This document shows, one piece after another, positions 7,184 to 15,193 of a stretch of DNA of 64,000 nt (position 1 is its first letter; the number at the start of each line of letters is the position of its first letter). Made by a program: the position numbers and the translations under genes. The stretch comes from a virus: positions 1-64,000 of the IMG/VR virus record IMGVR_UViG_3300025121_000011; one strand, 5' to 3'. The notes beneath the pieces were generated by a model. The model was not told the origin of the DNA. It did not search any database and was given only the letters and a program-made list of their open reading frames with translations.

Positions 7184-7930
7184 ATGTCCATAGGTCTAAA
7201 AATAGATAATTTGCCAACTTTTAATATTGTTCCGGATTTTAATTTATTTGTGACGGGTGGATTCGTTCGAGATTCTCTTTTGCATATTGCATCAAAAGAT
7301 ATAGACATTGCTTGCGAAGCAAAAAGCTTTACAGAAATGTCCGATTGGGTAGAAAAAACTCATAGTAAAGTTTTCTTATCTAATCCTGAGTTCTTAACTA
7401 TTCGAGCCTTATATAAAAAAGGTGATGCACGAGATTATGTCTTGTGTCGAAAAGATGGAGCTTACAGTGATGGACGACATCCGGATGAAGTGAGTGCTGG
7501 TTCTATTCTGGATGATTTATCTCGACGGGACTTTACGATTGGAGCCATGGCAATAGACCTTAAAACTGGTCAGCTAATCGATCCTCACGGTGGGGCGTCT
7601 GATTTAAAACAACGCCTCATAAGAACCGTGGGGCGTGCTAGCGATAGGTTTGAAGAAGACCCGTTACGAATGTTGCGCGCTATTAGGTTTGCAATTACCA
7701 AGGGATTCTTTATTTCAGATGAAATTCTAAATATTTTATCAAATCCGGATTGGGCGGAGAAACTTTTGACAGTTTCTTCAGAAAGAATAAGAGAAGAAGT
7801 GTTTAAATGTTTTGTATTTGATACAGTTAGAAGTATGGAATTTTTATGTTCACATTGCTCTGCTGAGCTAAAAAATATAATTTTTGGCAATACAGGAATC
7901 TGGTTGAAGCCCACTATGGAGGCTCGATAA
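7184..7930 (+). CDS. tRNA nucleotidyltransferase / poly(A) polymerase family protein (short form)
   Basis: 248 residues. Class II nucleotidyltransferase head: GGFVRD (25-30), metal-binding Asp39 and Asp41 (KDIDIA), SRRDFTIGAMA (113-123) and EDPLRMLRAIRFA (158-170). A neck follows with SSERIREEVFK and an ending GIWLKPTME. Family members transfer CMP/AMP to tRNA 3' ends or add poly(A). At 248 residues it has head and neck but lacks the longer body/tail of cellular enzymes (about 400 or more). Neither the tRNA-like element nor the tmRNA in this window encodes CCA, which fits a CCA-adding role, though poly(A) addition cannot be excluded. The next gene starts three bases after its stop. Confidence 0.85.
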   Translation: MSIGLKIDNLPTFNIVPDFNLFVTGGFVRDSLLHIASKDIDIACEAKSFTEMSDWVEKTHSKVFLSNPEFLTIRALYKKGDARDYVLCRKDGAYSDGRHPDEVSAGSILDDLSRRDFTIGAMAIDLKTGQLIDPHGGASDLKQRLIRTVGRASDRFEEDPLRMLRAIRFAITKGFFISDEILNILSNPDWAEKLLTVSSERIREEVFKCFVFDTVRSMEFLCSHCSAELKNIIFGNTGIWLKPTMEAR

Positions 7931-7933
7931 GAT

Positions 7934-8611
7934 TTGGACAAAAAAATACAATTAGAGATAGAATTGGAATCTTTGGCCACAATGTTTATGTGTGATGCTA
8001 TAATGATTGGTAACATAAAATGGACTATAGCAAAAAAACACTCTTTAGCCCTTGGAATGAGTAGCTTTTCTGAGGACATCAAATCTTTAAAAGAAGATTT
8101 TCTAATTAATAAAACGCCAAATATTCCACTTAAAAGTGATAACACAATAAACTGTAAATTGGCAGCAATGCTTATTGTAGCTTTGGCGGTCACAAATAGG
8201 CATTGGCATTCTTTTCTTGAAGAGATCGAAATCAAATACGGAAAGAATATATATTTACAAGTTATTTTAGAATTACTTGAGCTTAAAAAATATTATCAAT
8301 TAACAAAAAATGATAAAGGTTACTTAGTAAAATATTGGGCAGATCAAGAATATCTAGAAGAAGATTTTGTAAAAATGGTTTGCTTATCTTATTTTGATTC
8401 AGACTATTATTCGGCAAAGACGCTCTATATGCGAAAATTAGCAAAATCAAATAAGTTTGATCTACTTAGATTGTTTACAAAATCTTCAGCAAAAGGGATT
8501 CAACAAGTTCTTGTAGAATTGCTCCCCAAAGAAGATCTTATATATTTAATTAATTCGCCTCACGAAGAGATACAGAAAATATTGGAAAAAAAACTTAATA
8601 CGGAATCTTAA
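7934..8611 (+). CDS. Helical HEAT-like protein, 225 aa
   Basis: TTG 7934 is the likely start, with GGAGG at 7918-7922; ATG 7982 is an alternative. Almost all helix. The last third has short repeats (LLRLFTKSSAKGIQQVLVELL, then a LIYLINSPHEEIQKILEKKL-like ending) similar to the ends of the 12039, 25004 and 32678 proteins, suggesting a paralogous set. It directly follows the nucleotidyltransferase gene, so a C-terminal partner or split-off body domain of that enzyme was considered, but no motif shows it. Confidence 0.7.
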   Translation: MDKKIQLEIELESLATMFMCDAIMIGNIKWTIAKKHSLALGMSSFSEDIKSLKEDFLINKTPNIPLKSDNTINCKLAAMLIVALAVTNRHWHSFLEEIEIKYGKNIYLQVILELLELKKYYQLTKNDKGYLVKYWADQEYLEEDFVKMVCLSYFDSDYYSAKTLYMRKLAKSNKFDLLRLFTKSSAKGIQQVLVELLPKEDLIYLINSPHEEIQKILEKKLNTES

Positions 8612-8688
8612 ATAATTAAGATAAAAATAAAATTAACCAGGTAACAGAATAGTAGCCTATTCGATAAACCATCAAGCAAGGATTTAAT

Positions 8689-8934
8689 ATGGAACAGAAA
8701 CAAGTTGGCATTACTGATGAATATGGGTGCTTTGACATTAGCGATTTTGAACCCGGTGATAATATCATCGTAACTAATCCAAGAACCAGAGAGAGGATTA
8801 AGGGGATTGTTGTATCAACAAATAACCGGCCGGCATCTGTTGTGTTTGAGGATAAGAGTGGAGAAACCCATACGGTTAAGCTGAATAATGTGACCTTTCT
8901 TCAAGCTCCGGAGCGGGGGTGGTTATATCGATAA
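8689..8934 (+). CDS. Small beta-rich protein, 81 aa
   Basis: Start ATG 8689 behind AAGGA. The sequence DFEPGDNIIVTNPRTRERIKG and the KLNNVTFLQAPERGWLYR end suggest a small SH3- or KOW-like barrel. Higher GC than its neighbours. No specific family recognised. It heads a three-gene cluster (8689, 8948, 9226). Confidence 0.8.
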   Translation: MEQKQVGITDEYGCFDISDFEPGDNIIVTNPRTRERIKGIVVSTNNRPASVVFEDKSGETHTVKLNNVTFLQAPERGWLYR

Positions 8935-8947
8935 TACAGGAGTATAA

Positions 8948-9229
8948 TTGATTATAATAGAACATGAAGGCGCAGAATATACGTTAATAACTCGAAGTGG
9001 AAAGCTGCTTTGGGTTGATTCTAGAAATCAAATAGCAGATGCAAAATTATCAAATACATTGATAACACAAGCATCTAATATAACTGATGACGCATTGCAA
9101 AAGAAGTTAAAATCTGTTTTACCTAAACTCATAAAACAAGTTCCGGTTGAGACAAATATACATCGAATGCGTAAAAAGAAAAACGGAATCTCAATTAAAA
9201 TTAATTTAAAAAAAATGGAGGAAGAATGA
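8948..9229 (+). CDS. Small unknown protein with basic C-terminus, 93 aa
   Basis: Start TTG 8948, chosen because AGGAG (8939-8943) sits five bases before it and no ATG is near. N-terminal beta strands (IIIEHEGAEYTLITRSGKLLW) lead to helices and a Lys/Arg-rich end (HRMRKKKNGISIKINLKKMEEE) that could bind nucleic acid. The stop overlaps the ATG of the 9226 gene. Confidence 0.75.
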   Translation: MIIIEHEGAEYTLITRSGKLLWVDSRNQIADAKLSNTLITQASNITDDALQKKLKSVLPKLIKQVPVETNIHRMRKKKNGISIKINLKKMEEE

Positions 9230-9435
9230 TTTCAAATGCAGAAACGGTACGACAAGAATATACAGGATTAAAGGTACGACTTACCAAGGGAAGTCGACGC
9301 AAACAGCGATTAAGTAATCATCTAAAAATTACTATGGAAGGCGAGCGCACCGATGTTTCTATGCGGTTAACGATTCGTCAGGCGAGGGCACTTCGCGACT
9401 TTCTAGATAAGAATCTTGGAGAATCCGCTGAGTAA
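9226..9435 (+). CDS. Small basic protein, 69 aa
   Basis: ATG 9226 lies in an ATGA overlap and is preceded by GGAGGAAG. Rich in Arg/Lys (KGSRRKQRLSNHLKITM), ending in the helix TIRQARALRDFLDKNL. That helix resembles short phage proteins of unknown function with a similar AraLrdfL tail. Possibly nucleic-acid binding by charge only. Confidence 0.75.
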   Translation: MISNAETVRQEYTGLKVRLTKGSRRKQRLSNHLKITMEGERTDVSMRLTIRQARALRDFLDKNLGESAE

Positions 9436-9448
9436 CGTCTGATACATC

Positions 9449-9469
9449 AAGCAGTTGACCCGGCTGCTT
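9449..9469 (+). terminator. Hairpin after the 8689-9435 cluster, weak terminator candidate
   Basis: AAGCAG (9449-9454) pairs with CTGCTT (9464-9469) around TTGACCCGG. It is followed by AAAATT rather than a U-run, so it is weak as an intrinsic terminator. A second small palindrome, GCTTAA-AA-TTAAGC, overlaps it. The rest of the 203-base gap to 9639 shows no gene. Confidence 0.35.
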
Positions 9470-9638
9470 AAAATTAAGCAAATAAAATAAAAATCGAAAG
9501 ATTTGTTGAAGCATTAGAAATGATTATGATAAACTCAAAGAAAATGTGGCGTCATAATCCAGTCTAATCTCACTTTATTTAAAATTAGCTGGAGAAGAAA
9601 TAAAAAGCTACTTCAGCTGCATTTACATCGGAGATTCA

Positions 9639-10319
9639 ATGTCAGACAAATATCCAAGATCCATGCACCTCCCATTTTCCCCTGGGACCACATCAGATGA
9701 TCGCATTATGAACGAAGACGACTTAGCTTTTTTGATTAGTCAGGAAGTGTTATTGACTGAAAAAATGGATGGTTCAAATGTGTGCTTTACAAAAGACGAG
9801 GTATTTTCACGCTCTCACAGCGGGCCTCCTTCTCATAAATCTTTTGATACGTTAAAATTATTGCACAAACAAAAGCAAAGCTTAATACCACCCAATATTT
9901 CAGTCTTTGCAGAGTGGACTTATGCCGTGCACTCAATACGATACACTCTTTTGCCATCTCATATATTTATCATAGGAATTAGAGATGATGAATTAAATTT
10001 TTGGTGGCCATGGGATGAAGTATCTTTGTTTGCAAAATCAAAACTCGAACTTCCCACGGTTCCAGTTATACTGCGCGGTATGTTTCCAGACAAAGAAGTT
10101 TTTGAAAAAATAATTGTGGATTTTTCAAAACTTTCTTCATTTTATGGACCAGATCGGGAAGGGTTGGTGGTTCGACATACCTCCGAGCTTTATGATGCAG
10201 ATAAAAAAATTCTTGGTCTTGGCAAAATGGTTCGTAAAAATCATGTTACAACCGATGTTCATTGGTCTCGACAACAAATTGAAGTACAGCCCACGCTAAA
10301 TTATTTTCAAAAAAAATGA
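9639..10319 (+). CDS. RNA ligase (Rnl2-like nucleotidyltransferase family)
   Basis: 226 residues, start ATG 9639 behind GGAG. Covalent nucleotidyltransferase motifs: motif I EKMDGSN with adenylated Lys42, motif III/IIIa AEWTYAVHSIRY (91-102), motif IV EGLVVR (174-179), motif V GKMVRKNHV (195-203) followed by DVHW. This layout matches the RNA ligase family of T4 Rnl2-related enzymes that seal nicked RNA. It lacks a long C-terminal domain. Likely roles are repair of cleaved tRNAs or other RNAs during infection, in line with the other RNA genes in the window. Confidence 0.85.
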   Translation: MSDKYPRSMHLPFSPGTTSDDRIMNEDDLAFLISQEVLLTEKMDGSNVCFTKDEVFSRSHSGPPSHKSFDTLKLLHKQKQSLIPPNISVFAEWTYAVHSIRYTLLPSHIFIIGIRDDELNFWWPWDEVSLFAKSKLELPTVPVILRGMFPDKEVFEKIIVDFSKLSSFYGPDREGLVVRHTSELYDADKKILGLGKMVRKNHVTTDVHWSRQQIEVQPTLNYFQKK

Positions 10320-10405
10320 TCTAGGGGGTTAAAATTTTGAAATGTTTCGGTATATTTATATTCTAACAGGTATATGCTTAGAGCTATTACCACTAACACA
10401 AGGAA

Positions 10406-11320
10406 ATGCCCGCCATGTTTGGTACCTTATTCTTTAAGCCAAAAAGCGCTATTCGTGTCACCAATTTAAATGATGTTTATGTTGCTAATGGAGTTATAAT
10501 TGATCAAGCCGATAAAACTAAGATAATCAATCTTAAGAATATTAAGAGGCTGGCACATAGTAACAATGGTAGATTATTTGTTTTGGATTTTGTTGGTGAT
10601 GTTATGGCATCCCAAGCTGAGGCTTTATCGCAAGAAGTGAATGCGATACTGGCCGCTGGAAATCCAAATTTAGATCAGGTTCTAATTAGACTTGAAAGTC
10701 CCGGTGGAGCGGTCCATGTATATGGATATGCCTCTTCTCAATTGCAGAGGATTAGAAATGCGGGATATGACATGACAGTGGCTGTAGATAAAGTTGCGGC
10801 ATCAGGCGGATATATGATGGCTTGTATCGCACATAATATTATTTCTGCACCATATGCTATCGTTGGTTCTATAGGTGTGGTGTCGGAGTTTATGAATTTT
10901 AATACCTTGTTGGAATCAATTGGAATCAATTACAAACAGTATACTGCTGGAAAATATAAGCGAACAGTGGGTCCTTTAGGTCCAATTACCGTTGAGGCTG
11001 AAGCAAAGTTTAATAGCGACTTAGATCGTGTACATCGGTTGTTCAAGGATCATGTTAAAAAATTTCGAAATAGTTTGGATATAGATGAAATTGCAACCGG
11101 AGAGTATTGGTACGGTTTAGATGCAAAAGAGCGTGGACTAGTTGATCAGATTCTTCCTAGTGATGATTTTATTATTCAGGCTCTTTCCAAGAAGGAGGTT
11201 TTACATATCCAGTATATTCCGCATCGCAGTTTTGGTGATAAACTTAGATTGGGTTTTGTCAAAGCAATTAAAGATGTTGCACTTGAAATGATTAGTACTT
11301 ACATGCATTTAAGGCTTTAA
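10406..11320 (+). CDS. S49-family serine protease (SppA/SohB type)
   Basis: 304 residues. ClpP-like fold with the SppA/SohB motifs: RLESPGGAVHVYG (95-107), catalytic Ser133 in VAASGGYMMAC, and catalytic Lys in AGKYKRTVGP (181-190), followed by GEYWYGLDAKERGLVD. In phages, S49 proteases usually mature the prohead, while cellular ones degrade signal peptides. There is no clear signal peptide, so a cytoplasmic or prohead role is more likely, though no capsid genes are adjacent. The next gene starts two bases after the stop. Confidence 0.85.
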   Translation: MPAMFGTLFFKPKSAIRVTNLNDVYVANGVIIDQADKTKIINLKNIKRLAHSNNGRLFVLDFVGDVMASQAEALSQEVNAILAAGNPNLDQVLIRLESPGGAVHVYGYASSQLQRIRNAGYDMTVAVDKVAASGGYMMACIAHNIISAPYAIVGSIGVVSEFMNFNTLLESIGINYKQYTAGKYKRTVGPLGPITVEAEAKFNSDLDRVHRLFKDHVKKFRNSLDIDEIATGEYWYGLDAKERGLVDQILPSDDFIIQALSKKEVLHIQYIPHRSFGDKLRLGFVKAIKDVALEMISTYMHLRL

Positions 11321-11321
11321 A

Positions 11322-11876
11322 ATGGTAAGAGCAGAGACTCGGAGGCAAAGATACCGTAGAAAGTTGGGTGATAAAATTCTTTTGCCAGCAAGCTTTACTA
11401 CGGTTTGTTTTAACTTTGATGATAATCTTGCTTTTTTACTCCGTACGGCTGCGTGTTTTGGGTTTAGTCACATTAATGTGATCGGGTCTATTCCAGCTAG
11501 AAGCAAAATAGATGCCAAGTCTGGTAGTCTTTTTGATTTTATAGAGATACGACAATATCCAAATCCCCACGCTTTTATGGAGATGGTGCGAGCAGAAAAG
11601 ATTTATTTGGTATCCGCAGATTTATCACCGTCAGCTGATAGTTTATATGAGTATAAGTTTAAATTTGATATTCATACGTCCATTGTGATTGGAAACGAGA
11701 CAACCGGAATCCCTGTTGAAATTTCAATCAATAGTGATGAGGTTTTTATTCCGATGCCTGGACCTGGATATTGTCTTAACGCCAGTCAGAGTGGTACTGT
11801 TTTTGCCGCTGAATATAGTCGACAGCTATTTATGCATCGTCCTATACTTAAAAAAGAATTTTCACAGGTGATATAG
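11322..11876 (+). CDS. SpoU/TrmH-family RNA 2'-O-methyltransferase
   Basis: 184 residues, start ATG 11322. It shows the three SpoU motifs: motif 1 DDNLAFLLRTAACFGF (Asn and Arg in place), motif 2 SIVIGNETTGIP, and motif 3 IPMPGPGYCLNASQSGTVFAAEY. Members use a trefoil knot to bind AdoMet and methylate ribose in tRNA or rRNA. The Arg/Lys-rich N-terminus (MVRAETRRQRYRRKLGDK) may bind RNA. It fits the tRNA/RNA maintenance set of this phage. The substrate position cannot be told from sequence. Confidence 0.85.
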   Translation: MVRAETRRQRYRRKLGDKILLPASFTTVCFNFDDNLAFLLRTAACFGFSHINVIGSIPARSKIDAKSGSLFDFIEIRQYPNPHAFMEMVRAEKIYLVSADLSPSADSLYEYKFKFDIHTSIVIGNETTGIPVEISINSDEVFIPMPGPGYCLNASQSGTVFAAEYSRQLFMHRPILKKEFSQVI

Positions 11877-11878
11877 AT

Positions 11879-12073
11879 ATGAAGTTAACACAGAAAATTA
11901 AGCAAGGTAAGTGTAAAATTCAGAAAGCTGCTATTAGTGGTTGTGATGTTATCATTGGATGCCTGGGGTGGGCAATGATATTATCTGGATTATATGTGAC
12001 CCTTGTGATTCGAGCCATGTCACAAACAGGAGAGTCAATTGAAGAACTTAAGCAAACGGAAGGAGACGAATGA
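11879..12073 (+). CDS. Small single-pass membrane protein, 64 aa
   Basis: Start ATG 11879, shortly after AGGTGAT. A basic N-terminus (KLTQKIKQGKCKIQK) precedes one hydrophobic helix (DVIIGCLGWAMILSGLYVTLVI, about residues 22-43) and an acidic tail. Orientation is probably N-in. Function unknown. Confidence 0.7.
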   Translation: MKLTQKIKQGKCKIQKAAISGCDVIIGCLGWAMILSGLYVTLVIRAMSQTGESIEELKQTEGDE

Positions 12074-12860
12074 TTTTTTATCAATCTTGTATAAGAATGA
12101 TTTAAAAAAATCTAATGGATATGTTAAGGTCAGTGATCCGTTGTTTCGATGTGCAATAAATTATATTAATAGTTTGAGTTTAATACAGTTAAAGAGATTA
12201 GTTTCTGATCCCATTTGGAACGACTATAAAAGTTATAGATATTTGTGTAAATATGATGATAATATATATAAAGACATTATTAATAATGAATCAGTTTACA
12301 AAACTTGGTATGGATCATTAATTTCGCGAGTCATCAAACAGTTGATTTGTTTAGATAATGATTTTTCTCTTTTTTTAGCTAAGCATGCTTCTGGTTTGAT
12401 ACTTAATGTCTTATTAAGGAATTCTTATGGAGAGCCAATTAGAATTGGGTGTCAGAGAGCTTTGAAGTCAAAGGATCCTAGAGTTAGATTGACGGCTGCT
12501 AAGATAGGATCAATATGCATCGCGAAAAAATTGCAAAATGATCCAATTGGAATAGTTAGGGCGGCAGCTATCAGAAGGATAGGTGTTAATTATTGTTATA
12601 AGCAACATTTAAATGATCCTAATCGTAAAATAAAAGCAGAAGCGATTTTGGTCGCATCGTTAAAGGATATTGATTATAATTCTATACTTGGTAGTTTAAT
12701 GGAGAAGAACACCCGAAATTGGATAGATGATCAGATTCTTAGAAGTTTATTATCAAAAATGGATCCAAAAGAAATAGTTTATTATTTAAATTTAGTTGAT
12801 AAAGATAAATTAACCGCAGGTGTTTTAAAGCATAAGTTGTCACAAGTAAAGTTTCATTAA
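12039..12860 (+). CDS. HEAT-like repeat protein, start ambiguous (possible frameshift)
   Basis: The open frame runs from TTG 12039. The strong ribosome site AAGGAG (12059-12064) points to ATG 12070, which lies in another frame, overlaps the upstream stop as ATGA and ends after 11 codons. One extra T in the T6 run at 12074-12079, or -1 slippage there, would join that ATG to this frame, giving MIFLSILYKNDLKK as the N-terminus. The protein is helical with HEAT-type units: ALKSKDPRVRLTAAKIG and NDPIGIVRAAAIRRIG. The ending (KMDPKEIVYYLNLVDK) resembles the ends of the 7934, 25004 and 32678 proteins. Function unknown, probably protein or DNA binding scaffold. Confidence 0.65.
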   Translation: MKNLSKRKETNDFLSILYKNDLKKSNGYVKVSDPLFRCAINYINSLSLIQLKRLVSDPIWNDYKSYRYLCKYDDNIYKDIINNESVYKTWYGSLISRVIKQLICLDNDFSLFLAKHASGLILNVLLRNSYGEPIRIGCQRALKSKDPRVRLTAAKIGSICIAKKLQNDPIGIVRAAAIRRIGVNYCYKQHLNDPNRKIKAEAILVASLKDIDYNSILGSLMEKNTRNWIDDQILRSLLSKMDPKEIVYYLNLVDKDKLTAGVLKHKLSQVKFH

Positions 12861-12896
12861 TATGTTGATGAGTTAAATGATATTGTGAGGTTTAAA

Positions 12897-13142
12897 ATGA
12901 ATAATGAAGTGGCTGTCATAAGATATGATAATCATAGTCTATTTACTGTGGATCTCTATATTGATGGGAAGTTTTCTAAAAATATTGGAGGAGGTTATCC
13001 GGGATCTAAGGCTTGCGAGATAGATGCCAAAGGTTGTTGGGGTAGAGATATAGAGGTTCGTAATACAAGATATACTAATATTGATGATGTAGAACAATAT
13101 TTGGCTTTGCTCAAATTAAAAGGTAATTATTGTAGGCTATGA
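12897..13142 (+). CDS. Unknown small protein, 81 aa
   Basis: ATG 12897 is preferred to the in-frame GTG 12885, because GTGAGG itself forms the ribosome site. Mostly beta strands (VAVIRYDNHSLFTVDLYIDG), then a Gly-rich turn and WGRDIEVRN. The stop overlaps the ATG of the next gene. No family recognised. Confidence 0.7.
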   Translation: MNNEVAVIRYDNHSLFTVDLYIDGKFSKNIGGGYPGSKACEIDAKGCWGRDIEVRNTRYTNIDDVEQYLALLKLKGNYCRL

Positions 13143-13405
13143 ACGATAAGCATCTTTTGGAGCTTGGTATCTTTAAGCAAAAAGGCGATGGAAGGTTTAA
13201 ATTGGTAGGTACAAGTATTGAATATTATCCACAGGGACGGTCGATGTATAATCGAAAAAATATATGGACTGTATCTCAATATAAATGGTGGAAACGTGGG
13301 AGAGATAGATTGGTACGTCCAATATCTATTGATCAAGTTTTAAAAGAATTGCCATATGAATTAAAGATGTTGTTTATTTTTAACATTACGTTATTTAGGG
13401 ATTAA
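13139..13405 (+). CDS. Unknown small protein, 88 aa
   Basis: ATG 13139 in an ATGA overlap with the 12897 gene. Basic and aromatic-rich middle (YNRKNIWTVSQYKWWKRGRDR), with a helical end. Could bind nucleic acid by charge, but no motif is clear. It ends 49 bases before the tmRNA. Confidence 0.7.
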   Translation: MNDKHLLELGIFKQKGDGRFKLVGTSIEYYPQGRSMYNRKNIWTVSQYKWWKRGRDRLVRPISIDQVLKELPYELKMLFIFNITLFRD

Positions 13406-13454
13406 AAATATTGATTTTAGATATTCAAATTTCTTAAGAAAGAATAAATATTTA

Positions 13455-13816
13455 GGGGGCGAAATAGATTTCGACAGGGTGGATTAAATTAATGGTGCAA
13501 GTCGTCTACGATAACAATAGACGTTAAAGTTGTTATAAAAAAATCAATTGCTGAATTAAAACTCGCAGCTTAATCTTTAAGATTAAGTCCAGGTTTCTAA
13601 CCACCTGGTTTCCAAGGTTAGATAAGCGGTTGGCCACGCTGACAGAAAACAAATGCCAAAATGGTTACCCTCATTGTATGAGGTGGAATTCCTTAGCTCA
13701 TTTAAGGAATGGTTGGAAAAAAGAGATACTTTGCTTATTTAGAGAAATAAGACAAGCTTGTAAATGACCAGATGTTGAAGCTGCTTTGGACGAGGGTGCG
13801 ATTCCCTCCGCCTCCA
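13455..13816 (+). ncRNA. ssrA: tmRNA (transfer-messenger RNA)
   Basis: 5' end GGGGGCG (13455-13461) pairs with CGCCTCC (13809-13815), one G-U, then discriminator A13816. The tRNA-like domain has the diagnostic TTTCGACAGGG at the 5' side and the T arm GAGGG-TGCGATT-CCCTC at the 3' side. CCA is not encoded (CTA follows). The tag frame ends I-K-K-S-I-A-E-L-K-L-A-A with stop TAA at 13571-13573; the resume codon is probably one of the two GTT codons at 13529-13534. tmRNA rescues stalled ribosomes and tags the peptide for proteolysis with SmpB. No smpB is seen in the window, so host SmpB would be used. The length of about 362 bases is normal. Confidence 0.93.
13532..13573 (+). other. tmRNA tag-peptide reading frame
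   Basis: Read in the frame ending at TAA 13571, the codons give V-I-K-K-S-I-A-E-L-K-L-A-A. The LAA end is the usual protease degron read by ClpXP-type proteases. The first residue is uncertain by one codon, because two GTT codons are adjacent. Confidence 0.75.
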
Positions 13817-13855
13817 CTATTTAACGGTGTCTTGTAAAGGAGGGTTTTGAGAATA

Positions 13856-14473
13856 ATGGATTTAAAAAAGTTAGTTAATGATGCTAGAATATCAGCAGTT
13901 AAAGCAAATAATGAAAGACTGAGACTGAAAGAGGAGAAAGCGGAAGAGCTTAAAAGAAAATTAGATTCTTTTTCAAATGAATTTATATCAAATAGACTCC
14001 CAAAATTATTGAGGGATGCCATAGATAATAGCAGAACATATATTTATGTTTGCTTTCTGGATAATAGGCGCTATATAATTCCATATAACATAGAACATAT
14101 AAGATACCTAGCTCAAGCAGTTGAAAAAGAAACGGGATTAGTATGTGCTGTATCTGAAGATATAGTAGAAGAAAATTCTACTTTAAATCAACTCATTCTT
14201 AATATCGATCTTCTCTCTTTTAAATCTCCCGATGAATGGGTGGATTCCAGCCTTAATGCTTGTGCTTTTTTTGACACTTATCATCACGGAGAGAAATCCT
14301 GGTATGTAGCGATTTCAGATGAAGAGTTTAAACAGTTACTGGCAGATGAGGATCAACTTAGGAAGGGGAAATGGACTGATTTGGCTAATAAGATTTTTGA
14401 TCGTCCTCATTTAGAGCCTCCCAATCTTTCTCATTGTAAGCTTTCTAACAGTGTTCTAATTGCGGTGTGTTGA
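13856..14473 (+). CDS. Unknown protein with N-terminal coiled coil, 205 aa
   Basis: ATG 13856 is preferred; the ribosome site AGGAGG is 12 bases before it, while an in-frame TTG at 13847 is too close to it. Residues 1-45 are a charged helix (KANNERLRLKEEKAEELKRK) likely to form a coiled coil. The rest is a mixed domain containing YIIPYNIEHIRYLAQAVEKE and a C-terminal YHHGEKSWYVAISDEEF. Starts 40 bases after the tmRNA. No family recognised. Confidence 0.75.
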   Translation: MDLKKLVNDARISAVKANNERLRLKEEKAEELKRKLDSFSNEFISNRLPKLLRDAIDNSRTYIYVCFLDNRRYIIPYNIEHIRYLAQAVEKETGLVCAVSEDIVEENSTLNQLILNIDLLSFKSPDEWVDSSLNACAFFDTYHHGEKSWYVAISDEEFKQLLADEDQLRKGKWTDLANKIFDRPHLEPPNLSHCKLSNSVLIAVC

Positions 14474-14501
14474 TGAGCAGATTTAACTCTAAGGTGAAGT
14501 A

Positions 14502-14732
14502 ATGAAAGTTAAAGCTCTAATAATGAAGTTGCAAAAGCTTGATCAAAATTTGGATGTCTATATCATGGAAGATGACGATGATTATGGATTGGTAGGTAGT
14601 TGTATTGAGCAGTTGTTTGTAACAGAGCATTCTGAAAAAAGAACGGCTCCTGTTGATGAAGATGATGTTGCAAATGGCGAGATTACTCTAAGTCCAAAGG
14701 ATAAGTTGTTTAGAGCTGTCTGGATTTTGTGA
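14502..14732 (+). CDS. Small phage protein, 76 aa
   Basis: Start ATG 14502 behind AAGGTGAAG. The first 25 residues (MKVKALIMKLQKLDQNLDVYI) match a common opening of small phage proteins in which a helix LIekLqkld is followed by a strand reading out as vvv or vyi. The middle is acidic (EDDDDYG). Function of such proteins is unknown. The stop overlaps the region of the next gene's ribosome site. Confidence 0.8.
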   Translation: MKVKALIMKLQKLDQNLDVYIMEDDDDYGLVGSCIEQLFVTEHSEKRTAPVDEDDVANGEITLSPKDKLFRAVWIL

Positions 14733-14743
14733 GGACCCTTAAA

Positions 14744-15061
14744 ATGATAGAAATGGAAAAATCTCTTGAAGAGGAATTGCTTGATTTTGGATTTAAAAGA
14801 GTAATATCCATTAAAAATGTAACATTCACAAGGATACCTTTGAAATATAAGTGTTATACGTATAAGAATGACCAAATGTCTATTTGCATTTTTATATATA
14901 TAAGTTTAAAAAATATATGGCATAATCATGCGGCATGGGTATATGAGGAATATGATGAAGGCCAATTATTAAAGGCTCTATGTGGAGAATATCAAGATAT
15001 AGAATATTATCTTCCATTAGAATTAAGAGAAAGATTGTTGTATCATTTGTATGAATTGTAA
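14744..15061 (+). CDS. Unknown small protein, 105 aa
   Basis: ATG 14744 with GAGG at 14731-14734; GTG 14729 is an in-frame alternative overlapping the upstream stop. Mixed alpha/beta with a Tyr-rich strand region (YKCYTYKNDQMSICIFIYISL) and an acidic helix at the end. No motif recognised. Confidence 0.7.
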   Translation: MIEMEKSLEEELLDFGFKRVISIKNVTFTRIPLKYKCYTYKNDQMSICIFIYISLKNIWHNHAAWVYEEYDEGQLLKALCGEYQDIEYYLPLELRERLLYHLYEL

Positions 15062-15193
15062 TAAATATTTATCACGAAGAATGGTGTGATAGATTTATTG
15101 TATAAATGTAATACTTATCAAGTTACCGAAGCATATTCGTGTTGAGATGTTATATTATTCAGATATATTACTCGGGCTTTCTAAATAACAATA

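Noticed and set aside
7184-8611. One nucleotidyltransferase split by a frameshift into 7184 and 7934
   Set aside because: The first protein ends naturally after its neck, the second has its own ribosome site, and its sequence matches the HEAT-like set instead of an enzyme tail.
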